A DNA stretch of 64,000 nucleotides. It comes from Pseudomonas pergaminensis (GTDB lineage Bacteria > Pseudomonadota > Gammaproteobacteria > Pseudomonadales > Pseudomonadaceae). Within the stretch, counting starts at the first letter, position 1. Every line of letters begins with the position of its first letter. Where the stretch lies: contig NZ_CP078013.2 in NCBI RefSeq assembly GCF_024112395.2, positions 1,798,001-1,862,000 on the forward strand. The letters are read 5' to 3'. The position numbers and the translations under genes are program-made. This document shows, piece after piece, positions 7,604 to 15,972 of this stretch. The notes beneath the pieces were generated by a model. The model saw only the letters and a list, made by a program, of their open reading frames with translations. It was not told the DNA's origin and did not search any database.

Positions 7604-8305
7604 CTAGGTAGAAGGTGCAGCGTATTTTTTCAGGAGGCGTTCGGCGCCGTCCAAGTCCTTCTTGCCGCCGCAGCTGTCGTGCAGCTCGATGGCGCGCTTG
7701 AGCAGGTCGATACCGGCCTGAATTTGCCCCGGCTGGCCGGGTTCCTCTGCCGTGATACCATGCACCGTGGCACGGCCCGTTGCCAGGTAGAGCTTGGCGC
7801 GGGCTTGGTCGGGCATGTCTTCGTCGTCGGTCAGCTCAATGGTGCGATGCAAGATGCTCAGGTCGAACGTGCCGTTGGTTTTTTGCGCCTTCAGTGCTGC
7901 GGTGGCGATTTCTTCCGCGACCAGGCAGCCGGTGGTGCGCTCGAAACGGTCGGGCATGATCAGCTTGTGCTTGAGCACGTAGTCGGCGATGTCCAACGCA
8001 CCGGCGTATTCACCGGCGTCGATCCGCCAAACCATGATGGTGGTGAGGACGTCATCCTGAGCGCCGTTGCCGCCCGCAAGTACGCCCTCGACATAAGGCA
8101 CGTACTGAGGCAATAGCTGCGGCTTGAGCGCTTCCTTGGCAGCAGTGGACTGGATCGCCTTCAGGCGTAGCCGATCCTGTAGCAGCTGATTCAACTGGTG
8201 CTCGTAAGCGGTCGCACCGGCCATGGATTGCTGCGGTGCGGTTTTCGCTGCTTCCATGGCCGCGCGAGCGCGGCGTTGGTGGGCTTGGGCAATGCTGAGT
8301 GCCAT
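7604..8305 (-). CDS. M: Terminase small (endonuclease) subunit M
   Basis: 233 residues from MALSIAQAHQRRARAAMEAA. It belongs to the P2 gpM family, the terminase partner that cuts cos during packaging. Recognisable are QDDVLTTIMVWRIDAG, ALDIADYVLKH and the C-terminal LLKRAIELHDSCGGKKDLDGAER. It begins 4 bp after the capsid gene ends. The upstream in-frame extension lies antiparallel to capsid sequence and is rejected. Confidence 0.93.
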   Translation of the reverse strand: MALSIAQAHQRRARAAMEAAKTAPQQSMAGATAYEHQLNQLLQDRLRLKAIQSTAAKEALKPQLLPQYVPYVEGVLAGGNGAQDDVLTTIMVWRIDAGEYAGALDIADYVLKHKLIMPDRFERTTGCLVAEEIATAALKAQKTNGTFDLSILHRTIELTDDEDMPDQARAKLYLATGRATVHGITAEEPGQPGQIQAGIDLLKRAIELHDSCGGKKDLDGAERLLKKYAAPST

Positions 8306-8309
8306 GGGA

Positions 8310-9332
8310 TTAACCCTCGCCGCCGGCGTCTTCGACTGGGGTGATGTTTTCCAGCAGGCAACCCAGGCCGTATTCCTCGACCACGTACGCCTCGTTCGAC
8401 GATTCGAAGTTGCTGACTCGGTTCCACTCCGGCTCTTCCTTGAGGTAGCGGCGGCGCCCGCCGATCTGCCAGTACACGGACAGGTTGGCGAAGGTGGTGA
8501 TGAGGATCGTGCCTTCGGGGATGTACGGCACCTCGTACAGCGGCAGGCCACCGACGCGGCGTTGCGAGATGATCAGGTCGCTCGCCAGGGTGTTGGTCGC
8601 GTCCTGGTCCTTGTTGACCAGGGCCAGGAACTTGTCGTGGACCAGTTCGCGGCCGGTCAGCACGACCAGGCCAGGGTTGCGGCGAAACCAAGGGTCGAGC
8701 AACTGGATAGCGTCGTAGACTAGGGCGTCGATGTTCTTGAAGTCCCCGGTTTTGCCGATGGTGATTTTTCCGGCGACAGCACCTTCCTTCAGCACGCGGT
8801 CTGGGGCGTGGGTGCGGTACTGCTGGAGCCAGCCGATGTTGACGTCTTCCAGCAACGGGTGCGCGGTGCGGTCGGTTTGCTCTGCGGCCGAAACGCCATA
8901 GAAACCGATCTGGATGCGGTCGAGCGCCTGGCGTTGAGCAATGGCGCTGGACAGGCGGGTCTGGAAGTCCGGGAACTTTGCCCAGGCATCGAGCTGCTTG
9001 TAGCTGACGAAGGTGTCGAAGTCGGTCTGTTCGGCCTTGTACTTGTCGCTCGACAGAGTGCCAATGCTGCGCGGCTCACGCTTCTTGAGGTTGGTGTTGG
9101 TTCGGCTGGCAACGGTGCCGCCCACGCCCAGGCCGACCTTTTCGCCTTCCTGTTCATCGACGCCGATGACGTTGACCTTGGTCAGGAACTCGCTGGATTC
9201 CTGAATCTTGGTTTCCAGGCGCTGCTGGATAGTTGGATCAACGCTGAACGTGGCGGTGGCCGATTCGACGCCGTTGAGCTGCGCGACCTGGCTGAGGTAG
9301 CCGGCAAAGAGTTTTCGAGTGTCGTTACGCAT
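8310..9332 (-). CDS. N: Major capsid protein N
   Basis: 340 residues, the standard size of P2 gpN, an HK97-fold capsid protein processed at its N-terminus by the O protease. Typical segments are MRNDTRKLFAGYLSQVAQLN near the start, then KREPRSIGTLSSDKYKAEQT and HPLLEDVNIGWLQQYR. It lies directly downstream of scaffold O and upstream of terminase M. No disruption is seen, so the head structural genes appear complete. Confidence 0.95.
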   Translation of the reverse strand: MRNDTRKLFAGYLSQVAQLNGVESATATFSVDPTIQQRLETKIQESSEFLTKVNVIGVDEQEGEKVGLGVGGTVASRTNTNLKKREPRSIGTLSSDKYKAEQTDFDTFVSYKQLDAWAKFPDFQTRLSSAIAQRQALDRIQIGFYGVSAAEQTDRTAHPLLEDVNIGWLQQYRTHAPDRVLKEGAVAGKITIGKTGDFKNIDALVYDAIQLLDPWFRRNPGLVVLTGRELVHDKFLALVNKDQDATNTLASDLIISQRRVGGLPLYEVPYIPEGTILITTFANLSVYWQIGGRRRYLKEEPEWNRVSNFESSNEAYVVEEYGLGCLLENITPVEDAGGEG

Positions 9333-9372
9333 GGGTGTCTCCGATAGTGGGCTGGGCGGTGTAGGCCGCAGG

Positions 9373-10203
9373 TCAGAACTCAGCCAGGGCTTGGTTGCCG
9401 CCGCCGGTTACCGGTGGGCGCTGGGTTTGGGAGTGGTCTTGGGTTTTACCGAGGGTGGTTTTCAGGTCGGTCAGGTCTTTGCTGAGCTGCTCAACCTTGG
9501 TGTTCAAATCGCCGGAAAACTTCTTCTCGGCAGCCAGTTGCTCGGGCAGATCCTTGACGTGGTCGGCGATCGCTTCGACGGCCTGGCCGATCTGGGCGAA
9601 CTCGGCATCGTCCTTTGCCTGCTTGCCGCCCAGTAGCGCCTGTACTTTGCTGAAGAGCTGGGCGCCGAGACCGGGCTTGTCTTCGATTTCTTCAAATTGC
9701 AGCTCGGTTTCCACGGCTTCGGTGAACATCGAAGTGCTGGAGTAGTGGCGATCCTTGAACGGGCTGGATTCAGGCTTTTGCGCGGAGAACGCCAGCACGT
9801 CGGTGCCCAGGCTGGCCGGTGAATCGGTCACGGCCAGGCCGACGATGTAGGCTTCGCCGGTATCGGCGAAGCTGTCGTCGATCTCGATCGAGGTGTAGAT
9901 CTTCTGTTTGGCCTTGTTCATGGCGATCAGCTCAGGCGTCGGTTCGACCTGGGCGAACAGGGCTAGCTTTTTCAGGCCGTGGATTTCTACTTCTTCGGTC
10001 TTGACCGCGAGCACATCACCGTAGGCTTTGAACGGACTGTCCGGCATCACACTACGGAAGTGCTCCAGCCAAATACGGGCGCCGTAAGTGGATGGGTTGA
10101 AGTTCTTCGCGGACTGTTCCAGCCAGCTGCGTTTGATGGTGCGCTTGTCGGAAGTAGCGCCCTCGACGGCGACGCGGAACCAGTTGCTGCGAAATTTCTT
10201 CAT
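9373..10203 (-). CDS. O: Capsid scaffolding protein and prohead protease O
   Basis: 276 residues from MKKFRSNWFRVAVEGATSDK. The N-terminal half is a serine protease: by alignment with P2 gpO the triad corresponds to D19, H48 and S105 (in KIYTSIEIDD). The C-terminal half is helical scaffold, with coiled-coil segments around 180-250. It cleaves itself and the capsid protein during prohead maturation. The start is opposite the divergent terminase P, leaving a 155-bp interval that should hold the late promoters for both directions. Confidence 0.93.
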   Translation of the reverse strand: MKKFRSNWFRVAVEGATSDKRTIKRSWLEQSAKNFNPSTYGARIWLEHFRSVMPDSPFKAYGDVLAVKTEEVEIHGLKKLALFAQVEPTPELIAMNKAKQKIYTSIEIDDSFADTGEAYIVGLAVTDSPASLGTDVLAFSAQKPESSPFKDRHYSSTSMFTEAVETELQFEEIEDKPGLGAQLFSKVQALLGGKQAKDDAEFAQIGQAVEAIADHVKDLPEQLAAEKKFSGDLNTKVEQLSKDLTDLKTTLGKTQDHSQTQRPPVTGGGNQALAEF

Positions 10204-10358
10204 GTCGGGAATCCTCAATGCATAGGGCGCTTGATGCGTTGCAATGAGGGGCATGGTCGTGACGCGCGCGAGTTGCGGCAACGGGGCGGGATTGTAGGGA
10301 GCGGGACTACAAGGGGCAGCGCTACTGACTCGCCGGCGCGGGCGGCAGCATCGCGGCC

Positions 10359-12116
10359 ATGACTACGACTGAACTGCTCCCGATCGATCCCCGACGCCAA
10401 TCCAAGTTTCTGTATTGGATGGGTTGGCGTATCTGCGAGATTGCCGAGGCTACGGGCGAAAAGGAAAAAACGCTACACAGCTGGAAGGCCCGCGACGAGT
10501 GGGACCGGGCGGATAACGTCGAGCGCATTGGCGGGGCGTTGGAAGCACGGTTGGTGCAGTTGATCCTCAAGGAAGGCAAGAGCGGCGGCGACTTCAAAGA
10601 GATTGACCTGCTGCACCGCCAGTTGGAGCGGCAGGCGCGTATTGAGCGTTTTCAGGGCGGTGGCACGGAAACCGAACTTAATCCCAACCTTGCCAAACGC
10701 AACGAAGGCCCGAAGAAAAAGACCCCGAAAAACGACATCAGCGAAGAGCAGATCGAGCTGCTGCGCGAAGCGTTTATCGATGGCTGCTTCGACTACCAGA
10801 AAGACTGGCACCGGGCCGGCAATCAGCGCACCCGCGTCATTCTCAAGAGTCGGCAGATCGGCGCTACCTACTACTTTGCCCGCGAGGCGTTTATTGATGC
10901 GCTGGAGACTGGGCGCAATCAAATCTTTCTGTCGGCTTCGAAGAACCAGGCCTACCTGTTCCGGGGGTACATCCAGGCGTTTGCCCGCGAGGTTGTCGGT
11001 GTCGAGTTGACAGGTGATCCCATCGTGCTGCCGAACGGCGCCGAACTGTTCTTCCTCGGCACCAATGCGCGTACCGCCCAGGGCTACCACGGCAATTTCT
11101 ACTTCGACGAATTCTTTTGGACGTTCAAGTTTGAGGAGCTGAACAAGGTTGCGTCGGGTATGGCAATGCACAAGAAGTGGCGCAAAACCTACTTCTCGAC
11201 GCCTTCGACCATGGCCCACGAGGCCTACACCTTCTGGACGGGCGAGCGCTTCAATAAGGGCAAGCCGGCAGCGCAACACACCAAGGTCGATGTTTCCCAC
11301 GGTGCGCTTCAGCAGGGCCGTTTCTGCGAGGACCGGTTGTGGCGCCAGATCGTCACCATCCTCGACGCGGAGGAGGGCGGTTGCGACCTCTTCGACATTG
11401 AGGAATTGCGGCGGGAGTACAGCCCCGAGGCGTTCGCTAACCTGCTCATGTGCGAGTTCGTCGACGACGGGGCGAGCATCTTCCCGCTCACGGTGTTGCA
11501 GCCATGCATGGTTGATAGCTGGGTTGAATGGGCCGAGGACTACAAGCCGTTTGCCATGCGGCCGTTCGGCGACCGCCAAGTGTGGGTGGGTTATGACCCG
11601 GCGGAAACCGGCGACTGCTCGGGCCTGGTGGTGGTCGCACCCCCGATGGTGCCAGGGGGCAAGTTCCGGGTGTTGGAGCGTCACCAGTTCCGAGGCATGG
11701 ACTTCGCGGCCCAGGCCAGCGTGATCAAAGCCGTATGCGATCGCTACTGGGTGACGTACATCGGGATCGACGTCACCGGCCTGGGTAGCGGCGTGGCGCA
11801 GCTGGTGCGCCAATTCTTCCCCAACGTGACCACCTTCAGCTACTCGCCCGAGGTCAAGACCCGTCTGGTGCTGAAGGCTTACGACGTGATCCACCGTGGC
11901 CGGCTGGAGTTCGATGCTGGCTGGACCGACATGGCGCAGTCTCTGATGGCGATCCGCAAGACCATCACCGCAGGCGGTCGCCAATTCACCTACACCGCCG
12001 GCCGCAACGACAACACCGGCCACGCTGACCTGGCGTGGGCGCTCTTTCATGCATTGCACAACGAACCGCTGGAGGGGCAGACCACTGCCAACACCGGGCG
12101 GATGGAGATTTTTTGA
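10359..12116 (+). CDS. P: Terminase large subunit (ATPase) P
   Basis: 585 residues. The N-terminal region has a DNA-binding-like helix-turn-helix (GWRICEIAEATGEKEKTLHSW, residues 22-42). The packaging ATPase core shows Walker A around KSRQIGAT (163-170) and Walker B NFYFDEFF (246-253). The C-terminal RNase H-like nuclease begins near VWVGYDPAETGDCSGLVVV. It pumps DNA into the prohead together with M. It is read away from O, as in P2, and its stop overlaps the portal start by one base (TGATG). Confidence 0.95.
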   Translation: MTTTELLPIDPRRQSKFLYWMGWRICEIAEATGEKEKTLHSWKARDEWDRADNVERIGGALEARLVQLILKEGKSGGDFKEIDLLHRQLERQARIERFQGGGTETELNPNLAKRNEGPKKKTPKNDISEEQIELLREAFIDGCFDYQKDWHRAGNQRTRVILKSRQIGATYYFAREAFIDALETGRNQIFLSASKNQAYLFRGYIQAFAREVVGVELTGDPIVLPNGAELFFLGTNARTAQGYHGNFYFDEFFWTFKFEELNKVASGMAMHKKWRKTYFSTPSTMAHEAYTFWTGERFNKGKPAAQHTKVDVSHGALQQGRFCEDRLWRQIVTILDAEEGGCDLFDIEELRREYSPEAFANLLMCEFVDDGASIFPLTVLQPCMVDSWVEWAEDYKPFAMRPFGDRQVWVGYDPAETGDCSGLVVVAPPMVPGGKFRVLERHQFRGMDFAAQASVIKAVCDRYWVTYIGIDVTGLGSGVAQLVRQFFPNVTTFSYSPEVKTRLVLKAYDVIHRGRLEFDAGWTDMAQSLMAIRKTITAGGRQFTYTAGRNDNTGHADLAWALFHALHNEPLEGQTTANTGRMEIF

Positions 12117-13165
12117 TGTCGAACCGCCGCAGAAATACCAAGCAGTTGGCCCAGCCCGCTACGGTTTCAACGCAGGAGTTTATTCCGCGCAGTGACAGCA
12201 AGATGGAGGCGTTCAGCTTTGGTGATCCATCACCGGTGCTGAGCAGCCGGGAGGTGTTTGATTACCTGGAGTGCTGGTTTAACGGGCGGTGGTATGAGCC
12301 GCCGCTGTCGCTGGATGGGCTGGCGCGCTCGGTGGGTTCTAGCGTGCATCTGCATTCGGGGCTGATGTTCAAGCGCAACCTGTTGAGCAAGACGTTTATC
12401 CCGCACCGGCTGTTGTCGCGCGCTGCATTCGAACAGTTCGCCCTGGACTTCCTATGCCTGGGTAACGGCTATCTGGAAGGACGGCGCTCGATGCTCGGCC
12501 TGGTGCGCGAGCTGGTACCGCCGCTGGCGAAGTACATGCGTACGGGCAAGGACGGGCGGCAGTTCATGGTCCAGGGCTGGAAGGAGGAGCATGAATTTCA
12601 ACCGGGTACGGTCTTTCATCTGCGAGAGGCGGATCTACACCAGGAGGTGTACGGGCTGCCTGAGTGGATCAGCGCGTTGCAGTCGGCGTTGCTGAATGAG
12701 TCGGCCACGTTGTTTCGCCGCAAGTATTACGAGAACGGCAGTCATGCTGGCTTCATCCTCTACATGACCGATGCCGCGCAGAACGAAGCGGATGTCGATT
12801 CACTGCGTAAGGCGCTCAAGGATTCCAAGGGGCCAGGTAACTTCCGCAACCTGTTCGTGTATTCGCCGAACGGTAAAAAGGACGGGTTGCAGATCATCCC
12901 GGTCAGTGAAGTGACGGCCAAGGACGAATTCAACTCGATCAAAAACCAGACCCGCGACGACGTGCTGGCCAGCTTGCGCATTCCGCCGCAGTTGATGGGC
13001 ATCGTGCCGCAAAACGCGGGTGGTTTTGGGTCGATCAGGGAGGCGGCGCAGATCTATGCGGCCAATGAACTGGAGCCGATTCAGGCGCGTATGGCGCAGG
13101 TGAATGACTGGCTCGGGGAAGAGGTCGTGCGCTTCAAGCCCTATGAAATTCCCGTGGGGGGCTAA
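12116..13165 (+). CDS. Q: Portal protein Q
   Basis: 349 residues from MSNRRRNTKQLAQPATVSTQ. The family is phage portal, PBSX type; the dodecameric ring forms the packaging vertex. Characteristic segments are CWFNGRWYEPPLSLDGLARS, ASLRIPPQLMGIVPQNAGGFG and the end WLGEEVVRFKPYEIP. Its start overlaps the terminase stop. In P2 the Q gene is the last one before cos, and here it is followed by a highly structured non-coding block. Confidence 0.95.
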   Translation: MSNRRRNTKQLAQPATVSTQEFIPRSDSKMEAFSFGDPSPVLSSREVFDYLECWFNGRWYEPPLSLDGLARSVGSSVHLHSGLMFKRNLLSKTFIPHRLLSRAAFEQFALDFLCLGNGYLEGRRSMLGLVRELVPPLAKYMRTGKDGRQFMVQGWKEEHEFQPGTVFHLREADLHQEVYGLPEWISALQSALLNESATLFRRKYYENGSHAGFILYMTDAAQNEADVDSLRKALKDSKGPGNFRNLFVYSPNGKKDGLQIIPVSEVTAKDEFNSIKNQTRDDVLASLRIPPQLMGIVPQNAGGFGSIREAAQIYAANELEPIQARMAQVNDWLGEEVVRFKPYEIPVGG

Positions 13166-13167
13166 AA

Positions 13168-13279
13168 CCCCCTGCGCAGCAAACGAGGCGACGAACCGGT
13201 GCGTCAACGCCGGTTCGACGCTGAAACACTCGAACACGCCGAGTGCTCCAACCAAGGCCTCGCCCCACTGCGCAGGGGG
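13168..13279. other. Multi-branched inverted-repeat block after the portal gene; cos candidate
   Basis: A perfect 12-bp inverted repeat (CCCCCTGCGCAG at 13168-13179 and its complement at 13268-13279) encloses a 6-bp stem (13184-13189 with 13257-13262), a strong hairpin (13192-13217, about 10 bp, loop CGTCAA) and a second hairpin (13227-13245). Drawn together they form a cloverleaf. The minus strand reads GGCGAGGC at 13264-13257, and the P2 cohesive end as I recall it also begins GGCGAGGC. P2 layout places cos exactly here. It could instead be a structured RNA or a terminator complex. Confidence 0.5.
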
Positions 13280-13322
13280 TGCGAAGCCTAAGCGAATCCA
13301 ATTGTCGAAACAAGGATCACTT

Positions 13323-14117
13323 ATGAGCACACCGATAATCCCGTGGATGGGCGGCAAGCGTCGCCTGGCAGATCGCCTTATTCCGCTGTTCCCACCACAT
13401 GAATGTTACGTCGAGGTCTTTGCCGGCGGCGCAGCGCTTTACTTCATGCGGCCCCAGGCTGCGCCGGTTGAAGTCCTTAACGACATCAATGGCGACTTGG
13501 TGACGTTGTACCGCGTGGTGCAGAACCACCTGGAAGAGTTCGTGCGCCAGTTTAAGTGGGCACTCAGCTCCCGCCAGGTGTTCGAATGGCAGAAGATGAC
13601 CAGGCCGGAAACGCTCACCGACATCCAACGGGCTGCGCGATTTTTCTACCTGCAGCACCATGCGTTCGCGGGGAAAGTCAGCGGGCAGACCTTTGGCACG
13701 GCCACCACCGGGCCGGCGATAAACCTGCTGCGGATTGAGGAGAACCTATCCGCTGCCTGGCAGCGGCTCTCCGGGACCTATGTTGAAAACCTGGGCTGGT
13801 TGGAATGTGCTGAGCGCTACGACCGGCCACACACCTTCCACTACATGGACCCGCCTTACTGGCAGACCGCCGGTTACGGAGTGGACTTTGCCTTTGAAAA
13901 CTACGAGCGGATGGCCGAGTTCATGCGGCGCTGCAAGGGGAAGGTAATGGTCAGCATCAACGACCACCCCGATATTCGCCGTGTGTTTGATGGGTTTCAC
14001 TTTGAAACGGTGGACATCCGTTACAGCACGGCGAACCAACGGCAGGGTAAAACCGAGGTGAGCGGCGAGTTGGTGATCATGAATTGGGAGCCAGCAGCAC
14101 TGGGTGGGCTGTTCTAG
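13323..14117 (+). CDS. D12-class N6-adenine DNA methyltransferase (Dam-like)
   Basis: 264 residues from MSTPIIPWMGGKRRLADRLI. Motif I for S-adenosylmethionine is EVFAGGAALY (31-40), preceded by the PWMGGK motif, and the catalytic motif IV is DPPY (176-179). It probably methylates adenine in a short target such as GATC, but specificity cannot be read from sequence. It follows the portal gene on the same strand after the structured block. Phages often carry such orphan methylases against host restriction. The frame extends upstream through the structured block, but the ATG at 13323 gives the normal family N-terminus. Confidence 0.9.
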   Translation: MSTPIIPWMGGKRRLADRLIPLFPPHECYVEVFAGGAALYFMRPQAAPVEVLNDINGDLVTLYRVVQNHLEEFVRQFKWALSSRQVFEWQKMTRPETLTDIQRAARFFYLQHHAFAGKVSGQTFGTATTGPAINLLRIEENLSAAWQRLSGTYVENLGWLECAERYDRPHTFHYMDPPYWQTAGYGVDFAFENYERMAEFMRRCKGKVMVSINDHPDIRRVFDGFHFETVDIRYSTANQRQGKTEVSGELVIMNWEPAALGGLF

Positions 14118-14794
14118 AGCACTGGCTCGATCAAACTGGCGCCCTTGTTTCTCACGTTGCCCACGGCGGTGCTGACCTTGAACCATTCAAAGGCCTCGGC
14201 CGGCTCGCCCTGGTGCAACACCATCTGCTCGGCACGTTCTTTTGGCGTTGCCGGGTCCAGCCATTCGCGGGCAAGGTCCGGCGTCAGAACCACGGGCCTT
14301 CTGTCGTGAATGTCCACCATTCCGCCAGCGCTGTCGGCGGTGATGATCACAAAGCCGTCATGCTCGCCTGGGCCTTCATAGGGGTCTGGTAGTTGGCCGA
14401 TGGCCGCGCAGAAGATCGGCGCGCCGTCCCTCCTGCGGATCAGGTAGGGCTGTTTTTTCGGCCCACCTTCATCCACCCACTCAAACCAATTGTCGATAGG
14501 CGTGATTGCCCGGTGCGGCCAGATCGCCCGGAAGAAAGGGCCGTGGGCGACCTTTTCGACGCGTGCGTTGATCGGTGCGGCGCGGTCTTTCGCCCAATGC
14601 GGTCGCCACCCCCAGCGAACTGGATCAGCGTGCAGCATTTCACCTTGCAGGTGCAGCAATGCCACCTGGGTCGTCGGAGCAATGTTGTACCGCTCGATAG
14701 GTTGGTCGCCCACCGAGTTTGCCAGGGCGTTGGGCATGCTCAGCGCCGCAACGAAGTCATGGATTCCCCTGTACTGCGACAGCCTTCCGCACAT
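14114..14794 (-). CDS. SRAP-family SOS response-associated peptidase (YedK/HMCES-like)
   Basis: 226 residues from MCGRLSQ. C2 becomes the N-terminal catalytic cysteine that links covalently to abasic sites in single-stranded DNA. Other active-site positions are visible: N37 in YNIAPT, N76 in INARVE, E105 in NWFEW and H163 in DIHDRRP. The start is fixed by the need for Cys directly after Met. It is convergent with the methylase (stops overlap by 4 bases) and lies downstream of a coiled-coil gene behind a perfect LexA box, so it is likely SOS-induced. Confidence 0.92.
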   Translation of the reverse strand: MCGRLSQYRGIHDFVAALSMPNALANSVGDQPIERYNIAPTTQVALLHLQGEMLHADPVRWGWRPHWAKDRAAPINARVEKVAHGPFFRAIWPHRAITPIDNWFEWVDEGGPKKQPYLIRRRDGAPIFCAAIGQLPDPYEGPGEHDGFVIITADSAGGMVDIHDRRPVVLTPDLAREWLDPATPKERAEQMVLHQGEPAEAFEWFKVSTAVGNVRNKGASLIEPVL

Positions 14795-14819
14795 AGCCAA
14801 GCCCTCCTTCCGTTTGATC

Positions 14820-15158
14820 TTAGACAATCGTGGTCGGTCGAGGTCTCATCTCGTTGACGATTCGCTTCAGGCCTTCGGCTTCACGCTGACTTACGGTCAG
14901 TGACGTCGTTAGGGTGTCGATCTGCTTGCGCATCTCAGCCGCTTCACCGCCTCTCTGACGGAGGTATCCAGCGAACTCGGCGTTCTTGGCCTGGGTAGCC
15001 AGCAGCATCTGGCTGATTCCAAAGACATCCTCCCGTGCTTTGCGCAGTTGCACGTTCAGGTCCTGGATCTCGTTCTCCAGGAGGCGGCAGTGCTGCCGGT
15101 ACATTTGCAATGGGGTAGGGAGGCCAAGCCAGCCGAGGGTGTCTTCATCGTTATTCAT
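14820..15158 (-). CDS. Small coiled-coil protein in a LexA-controlled pair, function unknown
   Basis: 112 residues. After a short N-terminal part (GWLGLPTPLQMYRQHCRLLE) almost the whole protein is predicted coiled coil, in two blocks: LENEIQDLNVQLRKAREDV and AEMRKQIDTLTTSLTVSQREAEGLKRIVNEM. There is no signal or membrane segment. The gene precedes the SRAP peptidase by 25 bp on the same strand, and a perfect SOS box ends 17 bases before its start, so both are probably induced together by DNA damage. I do not recognise the family. Confidence 0.75.
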   Translation of the reverse strand: MNNDEDTLGWLGLPTPLQMYRQHCRLLENEIQDLNVQLRKAREDVFGISQMLLATQAKNAEFAGYLRQRGGEAAEMRKQIDTLTTSLTVSQREAEGLKRIVNEMRPRPTTIV

Positions 15159-15172
15159 GGGTGCGAATCCAA

Positions 15173-15192
15173 TACTGTATGCGCATACAGTA
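15173..15192. promoter_or_regulatory. LexA (SOS) box, perfect palindrome
   Basis: TACTGTATGCGCATACAGTA is a perfect 20-bp palindrome containing CTG-N10-CAG, the LexA operator pattern of gamma-proteobacteria. It lies directly upstream of the coiled-coil/SRAP pair read on the minus strand. Confidence 0.9.
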
Positions 15193-15365
15193 GTCGAGGT
15201 TAGCTCATGACGCGATTTGAGGCGACGAACTGTAGGAGTGAGGGGGGCTTGGGGTCAGAAAAAATCAGCTGGGATAGATGAAGGTTTGCCTTTCAGTAGC
15301 ATGAAAAAACCCAGCTCAATATAGCATTTGCAGGGTGTCACGGCAAGCCAAAGCGGCCGCGAGGA

Positions 15366-15756
15366 CCAATAAACACGGGGCTTCGGGGGCTGCGCTGGAG
15401 GAACCCAGCGAGCTGCCGGCTGCGTGGGGAGTTGGCGTGCCACATTTAGGGCCACAGGCGTGCTACACCGGGGGCATTGGCGTGCTTCACCACCCGGCGC
15501 GCGCCGTCGTCCCCCCACCTCGCCTGCGGGCTAAATGGGTCGTTTTTTCTGCGCACCTTCGGACCATTCGCAGCGGCCCAGCTTGGGGCTCTGATCGTCG
15601 TTGTGGGGGGGGGGAAGCCTGCGGAACCCTGCGAAGGTGGGGGGGGCGCAAAGCTCACAACCGTGTGAGAGCAGCCGGATCCAGTTGCTGCCTCGGGAAA
15701 AGGGTTAGGTTTTTTTTGAGTGGGGCGTGTTCGGCTGGAAGCCCCGTATTTATTGG
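15366..15756. repeat. Inverted repeat, 19-bp arms 353 bp apart
   Basis: The left arm CCAATAAACACGGGGCTTC (15366-15384) is the complement of the right arm at 15738-15756 with one mismatch. The interior is GC-rich with poly-G tracts and carries no gene. It may be the border of a small mobile or regulatory unit or a long structured transcript. No transposase is present. Confidence 0.6.
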
Positions 15757-15972
15757 GCTTGAGACCTAACTTTGATGGGTTAGGTTGGGTTAGATTAAAA
15801 GTTAGGAGTCTGTAACTATATGTTTTTAAAGGAAATAATGTGTTGAGTATTTAACATCAATAACGGTTAGGTAATTACCAGTGCTAACCAGAAGCTAACT
15901 TTGCCAGTCCTTCGCAAACCCGTACCAGACAAGGCTTTCATAGCATCCAGTAAAAAACTAACCCTCCTAACC
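15703..15972. repeat. Cluster of GGTTAG motifs in both orientations
   Basis: GTTAG-core motifs occur at 15703, 15765, 15777, 15787, 15801, 15865, 15884, 15895, 15958 and 15966, in direct and inverted orientation, within 270 bp of AT-rich DNA. The density is iteron-like and suggests a protein-binding region (origin or repressor sites), but the spacing is irregular and no replication gene is nearby. Confidence 0.45.

Noticed and set aside
10473..12059. Long open frame (528 codons) on the minus strand opposite terminase P
   Set aside because: A GC-rich shadow of the well-supported terminase gene; histidine- and arginine-rich composition and no ribosome binding site.
13168..13279. Integron attC site
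   Set aside because: The core-site heptamers (RYYYAAC and GTTRRRY) are not in the right places, and no integron integrase or cassette is present.
15173..15192. Phage immunity operator rather than LexA box
   Set aside because: No repressor gene is nearby, and CTG-N10-CAG with an AT-containing centre fits LexA much better; the downstream SRAP gene supports SOS control.
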